From: Hippopus hippopus
Lineage: Eukaryota; Mollusca; Bivalvia; Cardiida; Cardiidae
Reading direction: 5' to 3'
Assembly (NCBI GenBank): GCA_946811185.2
Contig: OX328108.1
Coordinates: forward strand, 4,549,501-4,613,500
DNA length: 64,000 nucleotides
A program made the translations under genes and the position numbers. Shown here in pieces: positions 9,981 through 23,500 of this stretch (position 1 is the stretch's first letter; each line of letters opens with the position of its first letter). A model generated the notes under the pieces. It was not told the origin of the DNA, did not search any database, and was given only the letters and a program-made list of their open reading frames with translations.

Positions 9981-11472
9981 GTATGTACAGTATTCAGTTA
10001 ATCTCAATACTTTCTGCAGTGTGGCAAAAAGCCTTAAAGATACATCTCTACAGCCAGAGAGCAAAAAATGCACTTAAAACTTAATAGTGTGTACAATTTT
10101 TCAGATATTGGTCAGCTGTAGAATCATAGGTAAATAATCGATAAATACATGTATGGTGTACGGGATAAAGAAACTCAAGGGATTTGACCTCATTTAAAAC
10201 AGGGAACAACAACAACGATAGCTTGGAAGGCCTCCAAAAGGTTCAATGCATTTTCTGTCAGTCAAAATTTGTGCAACCGTGCAGCTGTCAGGGACAACAT
10301 TTGTTTTGAAGACACAAAAATGATTATTGTTTCATAAAATAAGCATGAAATGGGTTAAAAACTCCCCTGAAAATGATTTTATACGTACAGGCTAGCATCA
10401 TTTATCTGGACACTTCTGTTTCCCACAAATGTTGCAGGTAAAGCTTATTTCTGGATCAACAAACTTGGATAGGGGCCTTTTGGCTTTTGTGTTATTAAAT
10501 GACACTGTGCATCATAGTAATTAAATAAGTGAATGATCTACACAAATACAAAAAATCATGCCTGCACTGTTCATACGATTTTATAAAGATAAGTTGCTTT
10601 AAAAATTAACATTTTTGCTTTTTTTTATGATATTGTGCTTTTTTATGATTATGTTTTTTGACTGTTGTACCTAAGTATACCTATGATCATGTTTATAGCC
10701 AGTGAACTTATATCTAAGTAGTGATTGCTTATATCAAGTAACAATTGAACATGGAAAGTGTTCACATTATCGTATAGTTATTACTGATAATATCACCAAA
10801 TGACACTTTATGAAGACACGACAGTAATTAAAAAAAAAAACAGTCCTCTGCTTGAAAAAACAATTTTTGTGCAGCTTAAACTGTACAAGACAACAGAACT
10901 TTAAGCATGTCTATATTCAAATCATTTGCAGATGACAAGACGACAAAGTTTTAGCCTTGTCCAAATAGCATTCACAATCGACAAATTTAATGTGACTCAA
11001 AACAAGAAACTGGTCTATTGTAGGGTAGAAAACATTAAGGGAAAAGGAGAAGATGCTGGTTACCAGCATTTTCTCCTTTTCCCACCATGTTTTCAAAAGC
11101 CTTCTCCCACAGGGTCATTAAAGGTCAAGTCTGTGTAGTAAAGGGTTGTGTTAAATGTGGCTCAAAGGGAAGAAAACATATTGGGTTAGGTAATGAATAT
11201 TGCTTTTTACCAAAATTTTCTCCTTTTCCAACAGTGTTTTGGAAAGCCCTCTTTTTCAGGTTCTTAAAACCCAAGCTCATTTTTCAATGGTTTGCAAAAA
11301 TTTAATACATCATCTCTATTATTTCAGACTGCACAATTGCCATTTAGTTTCCCATTTTATGGACACAGAATCACCAATGTTACCATAGCAACAGGAGGTA
11401 AATATCTTTTCTTTTAGTTTATTGTAAGAAAAATAGATGTGAAAAACTGCGGCTGCTTCTTCTTCTTCTTCT

Positions 11473-11553
<81 letters not shown>

Positions 11554-14500
11554 CCCCCCCCCCCCATTTCTACCTCTACTATAGTGTTACTGATTCATCT
11601 ATGATCACTTATTTCAACAATCATTCATTAAGCACAAAGCTTACATGCTGATGGCCGACTTGAAAGCCTCATTTTAGTAGGAAACCTTTTACGCTTTTAG
11701 CTTGGCTGTTTCTAGCGCACCTGAGCACAAAGTGCTAAAGGTGAGCTTTTGTGATTGTGCTGTGTCCGTCCTCTTGGTGTCAATAATTACCTTCTGTGCA
11801 CTCTAGAGGCCATATTTTCAGTCCAATACTCATGAAACTGTTATAATGTCTGTCTTGATAAAATCTCAGATGGCTTAAAAATTGGGTCATATCTGGTCAA
11901 AAAGTAGGTCACTAGGCCATATCTTAGAAAAACCTTGTGTGCACTCTAGAAGCCACATTTCAAGCCCAATACTGAAGAAACTTGGTCAGAATGTCTGTCT
12001 TGATAAAATCTCAGACAAGTTTGAAATTTGGTCACATCTGATTAGATAAATAGGTCACTGGGCCTAATCTTAGAAAAACCTTGTGTTCACTCTATAGGCC
12101 ATATTTTCAGCCTGATACTTATGAAATATTTTCAGACTGTTTGTCTTGATTATATTTCACCCAAGTGTTAAATTGGGTCACATCAGGTCAAAAAGTAGGT
12201 CACTGAGCCAAATATTAGTAAAACCTTGTGTGCACTCTTGAGGCTGCATTTTCATTCTGATACTCAAGAAATTTGGTCAGAATGTTTGTCTTGATAATAT
12301 CTCCCAAAAGATTTGAAACTGGGCCGTTTATGGTCAAAAAGTAGGTCACTGGGCTAAATCTTAGAAAGACCTTGTGTGCATTCTAGAGGCTACATTTATA
12401 GTTGTGTGCTTATAAACTTGGTCAGAATGTTTGTCTAGGTGATGTCTGGAACAAGTTTGAAATTGGGTAATGTCGGATCAAAAAGTAGATCACTGGACCA
12501 AATCTTAGTAAAACAATATGTGCACTCTAGAGGTCATACTTTCAGCCCAATACTCATGAAACTCTGTCTGTATGTTGTTTGTCTCGACAACATCTTTGAC
12601 AAGATCAAAAGTATATCAAGTCTGTCAAAAAATAGGTCTCGAACACTCATGTGATTTACATCAGTACAACCAGGATCCCTTCAGCTTTGTCAGTCCTAGA
12701 TGACTCTACTCAGGTGAGCACATTAAGGCCAATGGCCCACTTGTGGAAGACAAGGACAGGTTACTGTCACAGCCCTGGTGTCGTTGTTAGCATCGTTGTC
12801 ATCGTGCAAAAACGTTGACATTATGAAAAATCTGTTATAACTGAAGATATTTATGTCAAACTTGGACAAATCGTTACTTCTCAAAATGGGAACTCATACA
12901 CAGGGGCAGGTAACCATCAAAATGTTTCTTTAGTTTGGATACTTAGTGCTTCAAATTTCAATATAAAGTGTTAGCAAAGAGTGTGAATTTTTATTGCATC
13001 ATAATTGTATCAGTAAATTCAGACAAAGTCAACATTACATGATCTATAGGTCAAATGATAAAATTTAGGACTACTGACAGAAAAAGTCATTTACCGTACC
13101 ATCTGTCAAATTTCAAATACTGCCATTTTTTCAGTGCATTGTATCTAAAACCACAACCATGTTATTTTCCCCCCTGAAATCAAATCACTCAAGTTGCCAG
13201 CATATATTTTCAATATGAAACAATCTCAGCTTTTAACTCTCAAAAAAAACAGCATTTGAAAACATTGAGGGGAAAGAAGAGAAAATGGTGGTATCTAGCA
13301 TTTCCTCTTTTTTTCCACAAGTTTTCTTCTATTTCAAAGACAAATTTTATTAATCAAACAATGTTTCATCTGTCATCTTCCAATGTTTCCTAATTGGACT
13401 TGTCTTAAATTGTGTTTGATAAAGAGTTAATTCATTTTTGTCTAGAGTAAAAACACATCAAATCTTACATTAACAAAGATTTCTGTTTCTTCTATAACTT
13501 TCTAAGGCAAGTTAAATTTGTTTTGTTTTGTTCTTTGGTTCTGTGCTTGTGTTTTACATTTTTATTTAACCTTCAAGTTTTATTTTAGGGTTTTTATATG
13601 TCAGTCCATTTATCCACAAATTTTTGACTGCCACGCAATATATAGCTCCCCTGATGGCAAACTTTGATACAAAAACCGGAGGAACTAGATCAACGGTTCT
13701 TTACACACAAATGGGTAAGTGTACAAATTTTATTTCTGTGTCTGTTTATATGCACTGTTATTGACATGACTTCTATTACTATTTTTAGGTTTCCTGTACA
13801 TGAGCCCGTTTTTACACAAGTTTCTTACTGCCACGCAATATATCGCTCCATTGATGGCAAATTTTGACACTGTCATTGGAAATACTTCCGAAATTTTGTA
13901 TAAGTCGTTTGGTGAGTGTGAACAAGCACCGTGTAGTCCTCACTGTAGTGGAGTGATCTTTCCTTTAACTTTAAACCTAGGTCTGTATTCACCAACCATT
14001 TATAAGAACATTCTTAATCTAATTTTCCTGAATTTTCTAAATTTGAAAGTAACACAACTTCTGATTGGCTAAACCAAATGGTTTAGCCAATCAGAAGCTG
14101 TTTTACTTTCAAATTCAGAAAATTACAGATTTAAAGACAAAGAATTTTCTTAAGAATGGTTTGTGAATACAGCCCATCTGTTTAATATTTAGTATTGTAA
14201 CTTAGTAACTTTCTGTTTTGTAGTGTAACCACTCTTTTTTCCCTGATTATAACCACCTTTTACCTCTTACCCTGTTGCACCTAGGCTTTGGGATACCCAA
14301 AATATTGAAATATAATAGGGAAAAAATATTAGTCTGCAGTGTTTCATTTACCTGTGCGTCCTGCGTCAGGGACGCAAAGAAATTGCCGAGGACGCAAAAC
14401 TTTGAGATATGTGTATTTTCGAGACGCACTGATTTTGATATCAATGCCTTTTGCAAAATTTCGTTTGATCCCGATCAATTAAAGTGTTTACATTTTCTAT

Positions 14501-17500
14501 CGAAACACCGGTAATTTTTCTACTTTAGACTGGTACCTTCATTTTCCGGTCTATTTTTAGCCTAAGTAATCTAGTCTATGGAATGGTTTCCGTTTTTCTT
14601 TTTATTCGGGTACACGGAATATCGACATCCAGCACGTACGTTATAGATCCTCTCCAAGGCATATTCTTACTTAATTGCAGAAAATTGTAGTCAATATGAA
14701 TGAACAACTATCATTTCATGTCCTCATCGGCAAATAATTACTTTTTGAATCTTTTTTATAACCGGGCGATTTAGATAACCTCAGACGATTTCCATTTCGT
14801 CGAAAAAATTCCAGTGCGTAGATCTATATCTAAACGATGTAATGCGTAAGCAATGCCACCAAAAAAGAAGGCAAAATCCGATCACAAACAACAAACTTTA
14901 ACTAGTTTGTTTACGAAATCACAAGAGTCTGACCTGCCGATTCATAGTGACTTACATACCGATAAAAATGTCGAGAATAATGAGAAATCATCGGCAGTTC
15001 AATCGGCGTGGATTCGGCCCCGGCCAGTTCGAAACCGAGAGAATTCAAGTCACACTGGCTTAAACTTTTTAGTTGGCTAACTTACGAAAGTGAAGAGAAT
15101 TCATGACAGACAATTCATAAATCAGACCATACAGATTTTTAACAATTTGAACAATATTTTTTTTAAAATGGGGTTTAACTCATTACCACACGATCCCTAA
15201 TTTTGACGCCTCTGAGAAAGAAGCCTTTAGAAAACATTGTGGGAAAAGGAGAAAATGCTGGTAACCAGCATTTTCTCTTTTTCCGACAATGTTTTCTACC
15301 CTTCTAAAAACGAATTCTAAATCTTCAATAACTTCAATAACTTTTATTTTGTCGTCTGTTAATGCTTTCGATTTGGACAAACCTAAAATTTTGCCGTTTG
15401 GTAATGAGTTAAAAGGTGGGACTCGTAAAGTTGGTTTCAGACTCATAGTTTTTCATCCCAGCGAGTCCCAGGACTCACTTATAGCAAATTGTAAAAAAAT
15501 CACTGGTCTGACTCAAGTTATGAATAATGATTGGAATTAAAATATTGATTGTGCACCAATCAAATGCTAGTAAGTTCTTTTAACGGCTGTCTATTATGTT
15601 GATCTAAACTAGTCAAGAGATGACAACAGGCCTGTAAAAACTGTTTTGACTCAACATGTTATCTGCCTGCGGACATACGATTAGAAAGCAGTGATTCTGT
15701 TTTGTCAGTGATTTTGAGGCTCAGAGAGAGAAAACATCATCATGTACTTGCAAGACATGTAAAATACAAAAAACTGAGGCTTGCATGGTAAATTTAGCTA
15801 TGCTTAACCCTGTGTTTTAACCACCCTCATGTAGTAGGCTTTTGAAAACATTGATTGAAAAGGAGGAAGTGCTGGTAACCAGCACTTTCTCCTTTTCTAC
15901 AACTGTTTTCTACACTTGAAAAGACAAATACCATGATTAGAATTTGTTGTCTGCAAAAACCGTAAATTTTTTACAGATGCTCCTTTTTTATTGAGAGATG
16001 ACCAGTTCCTCCAGTTTTCAGTCCTAGATGCAACACTGCCTTTTTGAAAACTGTTTTAATACCTTTTAGCAACATAGATAACAGATAAATTTGCAACACA
16101 TCACATTATTTTGGCCAAGTAAAAGCATTACTTAGAACATGAGTATCAAACCTTGAAAAACCTCTTTACTTTCATTTTTGAAAATACATTCCTCTTTCCC
16201 AGATACTTCTGTTTTGTGCAGTCCTCACAGGCTGACCTGGTCCAAAACTTTTCGCTATTGGTCAATTTTCTGTATGTCCAAGGACAAGTCTACCTCAGGA
16301 TTAAGCCGGTTACTAAATAAAGATGGATATAATGGATCCATAAGTATGTGGTGGCGTGCTTGGTACCATGAATCATGAAGATGCATTAAGCCCCCTTTTC
16401 ACAGAGCATGGCTCATAATTATGTAAAGCATTGCCCAAACTTGTGTCTACTTTACCCTTTACCAAGCCAAAAGACTATGACTTGTCCAAATTGAAAGTAT
16501 TTCCAGGCAACATAATGTTTCTACCCTTTTGAAGATAAATTCCATTGTTTGAGCTACATTACCAGTAAATTTTGATTTGTTGTCTGCAAATTCTTTCAAT
16601 TTGGACAAGCCTATAAGTTTGTCATTTGGTGACGAGTATATGAACTTAAAGCCTGTTTTACACCCTTGTTATTTTACATTATGTACAAAAATGGGAAATA
16701 TTCCTGTTGCATTTTTGTCATGGAATTACATTACCCTAAAGTCAATTTTTTCTTTTGTTTCATTTTGATTTCTGCTGTATGAAGTGGATGTTGTCAGTTT
16801 TATTTGCTTTCCAGTGCTTTTAATCAACTCTTCTAATCTTCTGCTCTTTTTAATATATACATGTTATTTGTTTATGCAGAGATTATAGATGCTATTTATT
16901 GTATTTGTCACCTTAATGCAAAGCTTTACTAGAAAATGCTTTCTTTTAATGACCTTGAGGAAAAAGCCCTTTGAAAGTATTGTGGGAAGAGGAGAAATTT
17001 TGTGAAAATGAAAGGCCATATATTCACTCATGGCTTTGCCACATGTGAAAACATAGTCCTTGCTTTTCACTCAATGAAAGAAATTTTGATCATAATCATA
17101 CACTGAAACAGACAATTATCCTCTATACCACACAATGATCCAAAGAAAAAAGGCCTTTTGAAAACATTGTTGGAAAAGGGAGAAAAAGCTGGTAAACAGC
17201 ATTTTCTCCTTTTTCCACAATGTTTTCTACACTGTCATAGACAACTTCTGCAGTTTTAACCAGGGTTAATTTGGCATCTGCATATTCTTTGGGTTTGGAC
17301 AAGTCTAAAATATTGTTGTGTGGTAAAGAGTTAACCTTTTACTAGATAACAAAATTTTAGACTGGTGTAAACTGAAAGAGTTTGCAGATGACAAAATAAT
17401 CATATAGAATGGGGCTTAAGTGATGGTATTTGTCTTCGTTGGCAAAATATTTTCTCATGAGGTAGTTTAACATTATACCACACAATGATCCTGAGAAAAG

Positions 17501-20500
17501 AGACCTTCTGAAAATATTTTTGGAAAAGAAGAAAATGCTAGTTACCACTACTTTCAGCTTTTCAATCATTTTTTTTTTTCCCCATTTAAACAATAGCAAT
17601 TATCATTTGGACTACATGTAACACAACCTGTCACCTTCTAATTCTTTCAATTTGGACAAGTCTGAAATTTCTGCATACTGTCCTTTAAATGTTTTCGAAA
17701 GCTGTCTCAGACATAGTATCATTTGGTAAAAGGTTAACCCTTTATCACACAATCTGGAGTTTTAAGGACCTTGAAGGAAAGGCTTTGGAAAACATTGTGT
17801 GAAAATGAGAAAATGCTGGTAACCAGCATTTTCTCCTTTTCCCACAAAGTTTTCTACCCTTTCAAAGACAAATTTCATTATCTGGGTTACTTTCAGTTTT
17901 GTCATCTGCAAAAGCTTTCAATTTGGACCAGTCTAAAACTTTGTCGCTTGGGAAAGAGTTAACTCTTTACCACACAACAAAATGTAGACATTTGCAGACA
18001 GCAATCTAAATGTGGTTCATTTGATATAATTTTTCCTTGATAGGTTACCATCACTTTCTCCTTTTCTTAAGATGTTTTTAAAATGCTTCTTCTTCAGGGT
18101 CGTAAAAGCCCGGATTGCGTGATAATGTGTGAAATCAAAGTAGTCCAAAAAATGCACATGATTGAATGGTCTAATATGTTTCAACAGTTGAATCTGTCAT
18201 TTTCTTCAGTCTCATATTTGTCGGCCATAAATTCTCGACAAAAATGTAAAGACGTATGTAGACATAAAGCCATCATGATATTTCAAACAATCGTGAGATG
18301 ATATTACACTTTGTTCACATCCTACTGTTTTTACCCTTAGGCTACTAAGCGCGACTGGCTGACCCCTAAGGGACAGTGTAGATCAAAGATCAGACTGCAC
18401 AGAACATGTTGTCCCTCAAAAAAAAAAAGACCTTTGAAATAGCAAATTTGGGGTTTTACAGTCAGCTCAAAAAATTACTTTCACTTATTGAGCTGGATAA
18501 GGTTTAAATTCTGGCCTCCCTTATCACAATGTGCCCTTGGTGAAGCTTTGTGATTGCCGATTAACCCTTTATCACGCAATCCAGAGTTTTAATGACATAA
18601 AGGAAGAAAGGCTTTTGAAAACATCCTAGCCTTAAAAGGAGAAAATGCTGGTAATCATCATTTTAAGCTTTTCTCTCATTTGTTTTCTCGCATTTCAACA
18701 AAAGCAATCATTGTTTGAAATATATCTAGTTTGTAGCCTTGAATTTTTACAATTTGGACAAGTCTAAAATTTTTGATTTGTTGTAAAGGGTTAGCCCTTT
18801 ACCACACAGCCCCGCCCGGATGGCTCAGTGGTGAGCGTGTCGGACTCATGACCTGGTGGTTGTGAGTTCGATACCCGGTTGAGGCGAACTTTCTTTCCGG
18901 CGTATTTTCACCTCTCACCTCTGCTGAAGCATGTGAGAAAAGTAGTCGGTGGCTTTGGAAAGAAAGTTGTGTTAATACTGGTGTGAGAAAGCCAGGAAAC
19001 ACATGTGCGTCACAAACCGCCATGATATGACCTTAGCTGTTAAAGTGGCATTAAACCCCAATACAACCAACCATTTACCACGCAATCCTGAGTGGTAGAT
19101 TTGGGCTCTGTAGTGTCTTATTCAAGGACACTTGCACAAAAACCCCCAGTGTTTCCAGTGAGTATTAAACTTTAGGAGTCTAGGGTTTAAATTCTGCATA
19201 TTACAGCTGAGCCATACAGTACCCATCAACTCTTTGCCAGACCACAAAATTTTGGACAAGTCGGACAACAATTTAACCCCTTACCAAACAATCACTTTTA
19301 ATGACACTGTGGAAGAAGGCGTTTGAAAACACTGTTGGAAAAAGAGAAAATGCTGGTAACTAGCATTTTCTCCTTTTGCCACAATGTTTTCTACCCTATC
19401 AAGGACTTCTTTTGTCATGTGAGCCACCTTTACTTTGTTGTCTGTAAATGCTTTCAATTTGGACATGTCCAAAAATTTTTTTGTTTGGTAAAGAGATAAA
19501 TGTGGCTCTAATGATGGCATTCATTTTTGATAATGGTATAAAACACTGGGAAAAGGAGAAAATGCTGGTTACCAGCATTTTCTCCTTTTCCCTCAGCGTT
19601 TTTAAATCAGGCTTGTTAAAACTTGGGATTGTGTGGTAGAGAGTTAATTCGTGAGAGCTTGTTTCATAACTGATGTATAAAAGATAGGTTTAAACTAATT
19701 TTCCCTGTGATAGATTGTCACAAAATTTGTACTAGTTGACTTTCAAAAGAAAAGATCTATAAACAGAAGTATGTGAGTCAGGCACCCACCCTCTGGCAAA
19801 CTAAGGTTTAATGCATCTCTGTGATACACTATACCAAGCAAGTAATTATAATCATCGATCCATAAATTTCATTTTGTCTACCAACCGACTGAATCATGAG
19901 GTTTACTGGTCCTTTGACATGCAGGAAATTGACCAATAGCAAAAATATCAACCCAGGTAAGCTTGCACACACTATGCAGGCTGACCCAGGTAGATACTTT
20001 TTGCAGATTTATTTCTCTTTTCACAGAGCATGGCTTCTATATTTTTTAGGCAATTCAGGTCTATTATGGTTCTCATATTCTAAGATCTGTAAAGTTTTCT
20101 TTGTATAGTTCCGATGACAATAATTATGTCTGCAAGAGGGGGGCCTGTGTGGCTCAGTGGTAAAATGAAGGACTCATAACCTGGAGGCTCGGGGTTTCAG
20201 CCTCCCTGGAAGCACTGGGTCTTTCTTTGGAGTGTCCCTGAGCAAGACACTTCAGAGCCTTAGCCTAGTTCAGGTATAAAGCAGGACATACATGCATAAG
20301 TGAGTTGTTGCCATGATAATGTCGCTGAAATAACGTCGAAAGCAGCATATATCACCTTTCAATCAATCATCTGTCTGCAAGAATGTAACATAATTTTTGA
20401 AGCTGAAGTTGAGCCTCTATCTGAAATAGTCATCTCCATCGAATAATGATAGTTTTTTATTCGTCTTTTATTGATTAGTTTGCTCTGTTATCTATGATAT

Positions 20501-23500
20501 ATGATATAGAATAATGCATAGAAGAAATGAGAGAATAATAAATTGTCAATGCTGGATTTCAGCCATTATAACTCATTGCCTCTTTACACTTAGACAGCGC
20601 GACTCACCTACCTTTTGCAGACAGTATAGATCAAGATCAGACTGCACAGAATGTGCAGTCTGATCTTGGATCTATACTGTCTGATAAGGAGATTTCTTTC
20701 CCTGAAAATGACTTTGAAATAGCAAAACTCAGGGTTTTACTATCCACTTGAAAATTTTATTGAAAGTTATTTAGCAGGATAAGGATTCACACAAGATGGT
20801 GCAGACTTATTTTGTATTTATCCTGTAAAATATGAATATTTAACCCATTACCAGACAATCCAAAGATTAAATGACCGTGGCAGAAAAGACTTTTGAAAAC
20901 ATTGTGGGGAAAAAGAGAAAAGGAATCTGGTAACTAGCATTATCTCCTTTGCCTATGATGTTTAGTACCCCTCCAGAAACAAATTTCAATTTTTGAGTCA
21001 AGTTTTTATAGTTATCTGCAAATGCTTTGAATTTGGATAGGTCTAAAATTTTGTCATTTGGTACAGATTTAACAAATTTTAACTCATTACCTAACAACAA
21101 GGTCTTTTCTCCTTTTCCCACAATGTTTTCCATAAAGTCTTCCAGAATTAAATCCAATTATTTGAGGCACTTAAAATTTTTCAACTGTCAGTGCTTTCAA
21201 TTTGGACCAGTAAAATTTTGTTATGGGGTAATGAGTTAGGGATTAAAAAACAAACTATCTCTCTATTTGCATCAGTGTTTTCTTGATGGTACATTTGTAA
21301 TTAGTAATGTTTAGTATTTTCTTGTTACAATTATTGTGACATAAGTTTAACCCTTTTCTAAACACTCCTGTGTTTTGAAGGCTTTTGAAAATGTTGTTTG
21401 GAAAGGAGAAAAAGGTTTTCTACACCTTGGAAGAAAAATCACATTTTTAAACCTATACCAAACAATCCCATGTTTTAATGACCTTTAGGAAAGAAGCAAT
21501 TAAAAATTTCGTTGGAAGGAGACAGAATGCTGGTAACTACCATTTTCTCATTTTTCCACAATGTTTTTACCGATTTAACTCTTTACAACACACACAACAA
21601 AATTTAAGACTTTTCTGATTCCAAAGTATTTCCAGACAACAAATTAAATGTGGTTCAAATTGTGAAAGTTGACTTTGATAGAGTTGAAAACATTGTGGGA
21701 AAAGGAGAAAATGCTGGTTACCAGCATTTTCTCCTTTCCCCTCAATGTTTTCAAAAGGTTGTCTCCCCAGGGTCGATAAAACCTGTGATTGTGTGGTAAA
21801 GGGTTAAAGACAAGTCTCTTTATTTGAGCCATATTTTATTTGTCATATGCATTTGCTTTCATTTTAGCTAAGTGCAAAATATTGTTGGATAGAACAGAGT
21901 TGATCCACATTTAAATTGTCGTCTGCAAATCCTTTAATTTGAACAACTCCAAGATTTTCTTGTGACGTAAAGAATTTAACATAGTTTATGACTCAAAGAA
22001 CTACTGCAGAGAGAAAACTGTTGATTTCTGCCTGTAGTCAGTGTCCTGCAGTCTTCTGCTTATTATTTCCCGACACTGTTAGGGAAATTTCCTGTGTTTT
22101 ATGAATGGTTTCCGTTTTCCAAATTCGTCAATAAATATTCATCAAGGGAAACCAAAAAACATCTTCTATTTATATTCATGCAGGTTGAAACCTTATAAGG
22201 AAACAACAGAACACTCTACGATAGATAGAAATTAATTCTTTGTACTTCTATTTGTGGGTATGTTAGACCGCTACTGAAGATTGATTGTATGATGTTTAAT
22301 GCCATTTTAAAGATTATTTCAGTTATATAGTAGTGGCCAGTGCATCTATCCATGCTTTCCTGGAATTTCTTCTACTATTACTTTGCACAGTATTCTTTCC
22401 AAGCCACTTGCTACTTTCCCACATAACCAATAATCATTGAAGCAATGGTCAGCAGTGAGAGAAGAGTGAATCCTGTCGCGATGACTATAATCAACCCTCA
22501 GAAAGAAATTGGCCGAGCCAGGGATTGAATCAGCGAACCCCTGTTCTCAAGTCCTGTATGCTACCGAGCTACAAGTGCTCAGCCCCTTCTAAAGAAAGGC
22601 TTGTGATAGGGCTCTTGAAGAGGGGATTTTGTTGAATAGTTGTTATTGAATTGTATTTGGACTTTCATAAGGGTAATTTGGTAGGTCAGCTATGATGGGG
22701 CTCTTAACCCTCAACCAAACAAACCTGCATTTTCACAATGAGGAAGAAGGCTTTTGAAAACACTGGGGGAAAAGGAGAAAATGCTGGTAACCAGCAATTT
22801 CTCCTTTTCCCACAATGTTTTCTACCATCCAAAGGCAAATACCATACTTTGAACAACATCTGATTTTTCATCTGCCAGGGCTTTTAATTTCGACAAGTCT
22901 ATAATTGAATTTGAGCAGCATTCTATTTGATGTCTGCCAGTGCTTTGAATTTGGACGAGTCTGAAATTTTATAGTGTAGTAAATAGTTAACCCTTTTCCA
23001 CACAATCCCGACTTTTAACGACCCTGAGGAAGAAGGCTTTTGAAAACATTGTGGAAAAAGGAGAAAATGCTGGTAACCAGCATTTTCTCCTTTTCCCACA
23101 ATGTTTTCTATCCTTCTCAAAACAGATTCCAATTTTTAAGTCACATTTATTTTGTTGTCTGCAAATGCTTTCAATTTGGACTGGTCTAAAATTTTGTCGT
23201 TTGGTAAAGAGTTAACTAGCTAGATAATGAAATACTGGAGTGGCCCACATTGAAAGCATATAAAGATGACAAATATGCTTTAAAAGACAGAATTGTCTAT
23301 CAAAGGTTGGAATAAAGTGTGGCAAAAGGAGAAATGCTCCTTACCAGCATTTTCTTCTTTTTCAGCTATGTTTTTTAAAGTTTGCTTCCTGAGGGTTGTT
23401 CGAACACTTCTGGGAATTATTTTGTAACGTGTCAACCCTTTACCGCATAATGCAGACTTTTAACGACCCAGAGAGAGAAGGCCTTTGAAAACATTGTGGG

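Noticed and set aside
11319..11651. Open frames rich in Arg-Glu or Ser-Leu
   Set aside because: Translation of the (TC)n microsatellite in both directions.
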